This document shows, one piece after another, positions 43,102-47,600 of a DNA stretch of 47,600 nucleotides. Position 1 is the stretch's first letter. Every line of letters begins with the position of its first letter. Where the stretch lies: positions 1 to 47,600 of the forward strand of contig CAJQPP010000099.1 of assembly GCA_905480235.1 (NCBI GenBank). The letters are read 5' to 3'. This stretch comes from an uncultured Pirellulaceae bacterium (GTDB taxonomy: Bacteria; Planctomycetota; Planctomycetia; Pirellulales; Pirellulaceae). The notes beneath the pieces are model-generated. The model worked only from the letters and a program-made list of their open reading frames with translations. It searched no databases and was not told where the DNA came from. The position numbers were made by a program, and so were the translations under genes.

Positions 43102-45723
43102 CTAGCGTCGAGGGATATCAGTGAGCTGTTGGAGGATGACCGATAACTCCCGCCCCTGTTTTGATGACAGGTTGATCGAGCCTACTTGAGTTTGCGAGGC
43201 TTCGATAATTTTTAAAGCTTGCTGGCGATCCGTTCCGAGATTTCGCTCCCATAATAATTCGCACAGGGTTTGGCGAGTTCTTAGCAACCAGCCTAGATCG
43301 CCAACCGGTAAGCGGGCGTTTGTAGATTTTGCGTTTCGATATTGCTCCTCTAATTCCACTGCAAGCCTTGCGAAAAGAATGGCTTGGTCGAGTGGTTTTC
43401 TGGCGCTGTTACCCAGCATGAGACCTATCTGCCCGCGGCTAAATTGGGCCTCCGAGTCGTTTAGCCGCCCGTAGAACAGTGCGAGTTTATGGTACAGATG
43501 TTTAACAATTTGGTTGACGCTTACGTCAGCCAGACTGAAATTCTTTGCCAGGCGTGCGGCCTCCCGGAGATTTTCTGCCACACGCGGGAAGTCTTCCAGG
43601 GATAGTTCTTGTGGATCGATGCCCGCCCAAATTTCCACCAAAGTGATTTGAAATTGCTTGGATTCCGGAAACTCGGAAACCAATGACTCTTGCATGGCAA
43701 TGGCATCGTTAAAATCTTGATCATCAAATTGTTGTGACCGCGCAGAATACCCTTTTGCCAGAAGTGCCCGAACCCGTTCCGGTTTAGGCTCATGCCATTG
43801 TTCCAGTATGACGATCGACCGACTCAATACAGCCAGCGACGTGGGGCGGGCTTTCGGCAACGCGGTGTTGGAAGGATTGCTGTCGAATTTTCCCGTTAGA
43901 CTGCCTGGATTTACGCTGAGGTAGAAAAGAGCACGGGCTTTTTCGAACAACAGGTCGGCGCGGATGCCGCTGCCTGATTTCTGGGCAGCTTCCAATTGCA
44001 AATCGATCCATTCCAGAGCGTCCTGCATGCGTTGGAAATTGTCCGAGGGCTTACCAGCTTTCACACGTGCCTTGCCCACCATGCCTCGGGCAATTTGGAC
44101 TTTTGCCAGTTGCTCACCGTCCTGGCCCTGTTGTTGCAGCTCATTAAAAATTTCTATGGAACGGTCAAACGCAGCCAACGCTTTATTCTCGCGTCCCAAT
44201 CGGCGGTTCATTTCTCCGACACGATAGTTCACCTCGGCGGCGGTTTGCTTGAGTTCATTATTTTGCGTATCCAGTTTTGCCAGTCGATCGTACGATGGAA
44301 GCAATTCATTCAGTAACTCGGCATTCTCCGACGTAAAGGCTTCGCTTGAATCGGCGTCCGGCGCCAAGCGATCGTAAACGGTATCAAGTGCATCGATGGA
44401 CACCTGCAGTGTGGCTTCGGATTTCACCAGCTGATTGTGTTGGTTCCAATAATTGACGGAGGACAAGATTGCGATGCCGATTAATAAAACCGTCGCAATC
44501 GCTGAAGCGATGGCGGTCGAAGGGTTGCGCTGAGCCCATCGCCTGCCGCGATCGATAGGCGAAACCCGCACGTTCGCCAAAGGCCGGTTATCAAGAAAGC
44601 GTTCCAAATCTTCCGTTAAGTCGGCCGCGTTTTGATAACGGTTGTCCGGTTCCAGCGACACGCATTTCATCAAGATGCGATGCAAGTCTTTGGGGATGCT
44701 CGGAACCAACTGATTAAGCGGCGTTAACGACTCCCGGCTTTCAGGGAAAAATCCAGCCTGCTCAACTGCCGGGTTCTCGTAGACCCGGGTGTGGCTGGCT
44801 AATTCATAAAGCGATAGACCCAAGCCGAAAATATCACTTTTGGCCGTCGCATTCCCCACCATTTGCTCTGGAGCCATGTAACGAGGCGTACCGGCAACCC
44901 GAGATACGTCGTCTCCCGAATTGAAATTTCGGGCGAGGCCAAAATCAACCACCCAAGGTTTACCCTGCCGATCGACGATCAGGTTGGATGGCTTGATATC
45001 ACGATGGATCAGTTGGCATTGGTGAGCGTGGGAAAGCGCGCTGGCAATCTGGCATGACATGGCTGCGAATTTTCGCCAATCCATGCTGGTTCCATTGGCA
45101 TTCAACAAGGATTGCGAGGCGATTTTTTGTACTTCATCCTGCGGAGGCGGTGGGTCGACTGCTTCAAACATCGTGTCAGGCGCTGCAGAGTCGTCCCCGA
45201 TCAAGAGATTGATAATACGATCGAGCCCCACACCTTCCACCATTTGCATGACGATATAATTGGATCCTCGTTCGGAACCGGTACCAAGCACGGGAACAAT
45301 ATTTGCATGATGCAGCATGGCTGCCATGCGTCCTTCTCGTTGGAAGCGGGCAAGATTTTTGGGGTCATCGACCAGTTCCTCTTTGAGAACCTTGAGGGCA
45401 ACGCGACGATCCAAAGACGATTGTCGAGCTTCGTAGACGACCCCCATGCCACCCCGGCCGATTTCGCGAACTAGCAGATAGTCTCCCAGTTTTTCAATGA
45501 CTGGAAACTTCCAACGACTCGAGGATTCCTCGTTCTCAGCGTCATTTTTCCCTTCTTCCAATTGCATGATGATGGGGAAGAACTCATTGATTTCTTCCGC
45601 CAGCTGCGGATACCGATTCAGATAATCGATAATGGGAGGTTTCTCACCGTTGCGAACTCGTTCAGTATATTGAGCCAACAGATCGTCAAATTCAAGTTCG
45701 CCGGAATGTTGCTCGTTACTCAT
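43102..45723 (-). CDS. Membrane-anchored Ser/Thr protein kinase with TPR-like tail
   Basis: An 873-aa kinase typical of planctomycetes. An N-terminal acidic segment (~1-75) may carry a sigma-factor contact (EFDDLLAQYTERVRNGEKPP). The kinase domain is at ~81-375: IGRGGMGVVY (88-97), Lys111, HRDIKPSN (240-247), DFG (260-262), and GTPRYMAPEQ (278-287). An insert rich in Pro and Asp lies at ~175-205. A membrane helix near 418-436 is followed by ~430 residues of helical, TPR-like repeats predicted to be outside the cytoplasm. It lies directly downstream of an ECF sigma gene on the same strand (75 bp), a known planctomycete pairing. Confidence 0.88.
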   Translation of the reverse strand: MSNEQHSGELEFDDLLAQYTERVRNGEKPPIIDYLNRYPQLAEEINEFFPIIMQLEEGKNDAENEESSSRWKFPVIEKLGDYLLVREIGRGGMGVVYEARQSSLDRRVALKVLKEELVDDPKNLARFQREGRMAAMLHHANIVPVLGTGSERGSNYIVMQMVEGVGLDRIINLLIGDDSAAPDTMFEAVDPPPPQDEVQKIASQSLLNANGTSMDWRKFAAMSCQIASALSHAHQCQLIHRDIKPSNLIVDRQGKPWVVDFGLARNFNSGDDVSRVAGTPRYMAPEQMVGNATAKSDIFGLGLSLYELASHTRVYENPAVEQAGFFPESRESLTPLNQLVPSIPKDLHRILMKCVSLEPDNRYQNAADLTEDLERFLDNRPLANVRVSPIDRGRRWAQRNPSTAIASAIATVLLIGIAILSSVNYWNQHNQLVKSEATLQVSIDALDTVYDRLAPDADSSEAFTSENAELLNELLPSYDRLAKLDTQNNELKQTAAEVNYRVGEMNRRLGRENKALAAFDRSIEIFNELQQQGQDGEQLAKVQIARGMVGKARVKAGKPSDNFQRMQDALEWIDLQLEAAQKSGSGIRADLLFEKARALFYLSVNPGSLTGKFDSNPSNTALPKARPTSLAVLSRSIVILEQWHEPKPERVRALLAKGYSARSQQFDDQDFNDAIAMQESLVSEFPESKQFQITLVEIWAGIDPQELSLEDFPRVAENLREAARLAKNFSLADVSVNQIVKHLYHKLALFYGRLNDSEAQFSRGQIGLMLGNSARKPLDQAILFARLAVELEEQYRNAKSTNARLPVGDLGWLLRTRQTLCELLWERNLGTDRQQALKIIEASQTQVGSINLSSKQGRELSVILQQLTDIPRR

Positions 45724-45798
45724 GGGGCTATGGACGGTGGTTAGGCTGAAAATAAATTTCGATCGCAGGAAAGTTGAGTTGGAACGATTTTCGAGTTT

Positions 45799-46461
45799 TT
45801 AGATAAATCCCGGATGCGTGCCATCGGGATGGGTCACGGTTGCCAACGCCGATTTAAGTTTCGCCAAAGCTCGCACGTAACGAATACTGGCGGCTTTTTC
45901 AGCGATCCCTAAAACCTCAGCGACCTCTTTGTTTCCAAGTTCTTCGTAATGTCGTAACGCAATAATTTCGCGATCGTTGGCATTCAGTTGTTCCAGACAT
46001 TGTTCGACTTGCGATATCATTTCCTTCTTCGAAAAAACCGCACTGGGTGTGGCGGTGTTGGCCATCAAACGAGACGCCATCGAAAACGACTCGTCCGAGG
46101 TGTAAATTTTTCGCGTATTGCTGACTTCGCGGTTAGCGCTTCTTCTTTGCGCCCCCAAGTGATAGCGAATCAGGTCGACAATCGTCTGCCGTAAAATCAT
46201 TCTCACCCAAATCAAAAAACTATCGGTGGGCGATGCAACAAGATTATCAATTCTTTTTTGACCCGCCAAAAAAACTTCCTGCAAAACATCTTCGGGATCG
46301 ACTCGGGTTGCCAGGCGGCGGTTTAGGCGAAAGCGAATGATCGTCAATAGTTGCTGGCTGTAAAGATCAAACAACTCAACATACGCCTCCTCCCTTCCAT
46401 TGCGGAGTTCTTTCAGAAGTATTGCGGATTGCGTTTCCCGATCAGGTGTTTGAGTTGGCAT
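45799..46461 (-). CDS. ECF sigma factor paired with Ser/Thr kinase
   Basis: A 220-aa sigma-70 family ECF factor. Region 2 contains YVELFDLYSQQLLTIIRFRL, RVDPEDVLQEVFLAGQKRI and FLIWVRMILRQTIVDLIRYH; region 4 has LNANDREIIALRHYEELGNK and a helix-turn-helix with VAEVLGIAEKAASIRYVRAL. The long linker between them is Ser/Thr-rich, with possible phosphorylation sites. ATG 46461 is used; TTG 46473 is the alternative. The adjacent kinase probably controls it by phosphorylation; this is known for planctomycete-type ECF-kinase pairs only by analogy. Confidence 0.87.
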   Translation of the reverse strand: MPTQTPDRETQSAILLKELRNGREEAYVELFDLYSQQLLTIIRFRLNRRLATRVDPEDVLQEVFLAGQKRIDNLVASPTDSFLIWVRMILRQTIVDLIRYHLGAQRRSANREVSNTRKIYTSDESFSMASRLMANTATPSAVFSKKEMISQVEQCLEQLNANDREIIALRHYEELGNKEVAEVLGIAEKAASIRYVRALAKLKSALATVTHPDGTHPGFI

Positions 46462-46643
46462 GGGGGCTGGCAATCTAATCTTTTAAACGAATTGCAGTGC
46501 GCGACGTCTACAGGGGAGGGGGGGATTTGTCAGGTTTTCTGTTCTATTGATTATGAATGCAAATGTAGAAGTCAGCCACCCGTTATCGTTTGCTCTTTTT
46601 GAGTCTGTTGTTTTCTGAATCGGCCCAACCAAGAGGCGACGTC

Positions 46644-47271
46644 ATGCAAAAACCCCGCTCTGCCCTGCTATCTTTGCAAATTTTCATCCTGTTGGTTTCC
46701 GTGATCGAGGTGCCTCAGGTGATAATTAATTCTGCGTCAGCGTAGCATCGCGAAGCACGAACTCGTCTGCATTTCCATAATCAAAGCCCGTTTCCATAGG
46801 ATCCTTGGCATGTTCCCTACAAACGATTGCCGGGTGCCGGAGGTTTTGATCTTGCGACCCTAAATATTCAACGTGATCGCGACCACGGCTTGCCGGATTA
46901 CAACTCGTTGAAAGCGGCCGCTGGTTTGTCTCCGGCGCGAAGTTTTCAGGACAGTGCGTCGGATCTTGAACTGGCCATAAAAACTACCCATGGCGTACGA
47001 ATCTAACATTGGCGATGTTGATGCCTAGGTGGGTATGCTGGCCGAGGGCCCTTTGCCGGGTACCAGTACTAAAACCACTGGCCGTTCATTCATGCAACAA
47101 CCATTCGAGGCCCTGCAAGACGGCGATCATTTTTGGTGCGAACGACACCTTAATACGACCGACCTCGATTGGGTCAATCGTTAACGACTTGCCGACTTGA
47201 TGGTACGGAACACTTTGGCTGCAAAAAATCACATTCCGAAAGATGTCTTTCGTGTTGCAAAAAAGCATTAG
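46644..47271 (+). pseudogene. Decayed animal-type heme peroxidase gene
   Basis: A start with a good AGAGG site and a signal peptide (LLSLQIFILLVSVIEVPQ) is followed by a stop, then fragments of the heme-peroxidase (peroxidasin-like) C-terminal part in two frames: [20 protein letters not shown] and [14 protein letters not shown] in one, then SNIGDVDA-stop-VGMLAEGPLPG, FEALQDGDHFW and RLADLMVRNTLAAKN in another. The Trp expected in VDAWVGMLAE is a TAG, and the large N-terminal catalytic part with the distal His is deleted. At least four in-frame stops and one frameshift show that it is not functional. Confidence 0.85.
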
Positions 47272-47284
47272 ACAAGCGGTACAT

Positions 47285-47327
47285 AACAACGTCGCGGGGA
47301 TTCTTTTCGCAAGCCCGCGACGTTGTT
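47285..47327. repeat. Perfect 14-bp inverted repeat
   Basis: AACAACGTCGCGGG (47285-47298) pairs with CCCGCGACGTTGTT (47314-47327) around a 15-base loop. There is no T run, so it is not a simple rho-independent terminator. It lies between the peroxidase pseudogene and the convergent Mur ligase gene, and may be a REP-like element, a terminator of another kind, or a mark of past insertion. Confidence 0.75.
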
Positions 47328-47356
47328 GATTCCTATGCCGAGTTCATCGCCGCGGT

Positions 47357-47600
47357 TTAACATCGGCGATAGTTTTCAATGGGGAAAATTGCGGCAGGGC
47401 TGACCTCTGTCGGAATTCGTTCGCCCGGCACAGAGTCTCCATAGAGCCACGATTGGCACACTTCCATGTCGGTCAGTTGCCATCGACCGTCCGCCAGTTG
47501 GGCGATCGGTTGGTTTCCTCGACCCGCAATCAAAATGGCATCGCCAGCCTGGGCCTGCTTTAATGCCAGTTCAATCGCTGCAATACGATCGGGCATTATG
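47357..47600 (-). CDS. Mur ligase (MurE-like) C-terminal end, partial
   Basis: The last ~81 residues of a gene that continues past the right edge. The segment AIELALKQAQAGDAILIAGR, then GNQPIAQ, and the later LTDMEVCQSWLYG match the C-terminal domain of UDP-N-acetylmuramyl-tripeptide synthetases (MurE), which add the third amino acid in peptidoglycan synthesis. The conserved GKGHE element reads GRGNQ, and the DDRE element is reduced to TDME, so this may be a diverged paralogue instead of the housekeeping enzyme. The upstream part is needed to decide. Confidence 0.65.
   Translation of the reverse strand, partial: IMPDRIAAIELALKQAQAGDAILIAGRGNQPIAQLADGRWQLTDMEVCQSWLYGDSVPGERIPTEVSPAAIFPIENYRRC

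Noticed and set aside
1-47600. tRNA, rRNA, CRISPR arrays, transposase genes, SRP RNA, tmRNA and RNase P RNA.
   Set aside because: I looked for their hallmark sequences on both strands by eye and found none; a covariance-model scan would be decisive.

Overview
The window looks like chromosomal DNA of a planctomycete, probably of the Rhodopirellula/Blastopirellula type. This is inference from gene content: an ECF sigma factor beside a membrane-anchored Ser/Thr kinase with a TPR-like tail, two TolC-like lipoproteins with long Pro-rich or extended tails, a small CPXCG zinc-ribbon protein, a DUF4286 protein, a ribosomal protein bS16 with an Ala/Glu-rich tail, and several secreted proteins of planctomycete style. 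No tRNA, rRNA, CRISPR array or insertion sequence was recognised.

Layout. 1-3.5 kb: the start of an exported RTX-repeat protein (runs off the left edge), an SDR-like protein coupled to an alpha/beta-hydrolase, a CPXCG protein and a lipoprotein. 3.6-10.2 kb: a TolC-like lipoprotein, bL32, a Nudix-like protein, a membrane protein/winged-helix pair behind a palindrome-bearing promoter, a VOC protein and an exported M20 amidohydrolase. 10.3-16.8 kb, all on the minus strand: Bax-inhibitor protein, LON-domain protein, a short Rdx (SelW-like) protein with an in-frame UGA, then a tetracluster Fe-S subunit, a Tat-exported molybdopterin oxidoreductase and its TorD-like chaperone. 17-25 kb: dcd, a hypothetical protein, then an exopolysaccharide cluster (Wzz-like, kinase-like protein with a broken P-loop, GGDEF-like/sugar-transferase fusion, FAD oxidoreductase) facing a GT87-like membrane glycosyltransferase. 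25-31.6 kb: HAD phosphatase, IMPase, SnoaL-like exported protein, an MCE/MlaD-like protein coupled to a fused MlaF-MlaE lipid transporter, and a hypothetical. 31.6-38.5 kb: second TolC-like lipoprotein, exported hypothetical, DUF4286, ECF sigma factor, outer-membrane beta-barrel, site-2 protease. 38.8-42.2 kb: ffh-rpsP-trmD-rplS (no rimM). 42.5-47.6 kb: a peroxiredoxin-like protein with an in-frame UGA, kinase and ECF sigma factor, a decayed heme-peroxidase gene and the end of a Mur ligase.

The most notable result is two selenoprotein genes that stop-to-stop gene calling breaks or misses: a CxxU Rdx protein at 14737-14964 (minus) and a UxxC AhpC/TSA (SelU/PRXL2-like) protein at 42483-43040 (plus). 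In each, the UGA sits exactly at a redox-active Cys position, reading continues in family-like sequence, and a hairpin with an AGU-containing loop lies 22-29 nt downstream, as expected for bacterial SECIS elements. Other points of interest are enzymes or domains with missing catalytic residues (SDR, BY-kinase-like, GGDEF-like, MurE-like GKGHE), a Cys-to-Ser change in an Fe-S cluster motif, the fused Mla transporter, and the peroxidase pseudogene next to a perfect 14-bp inverted repeat.
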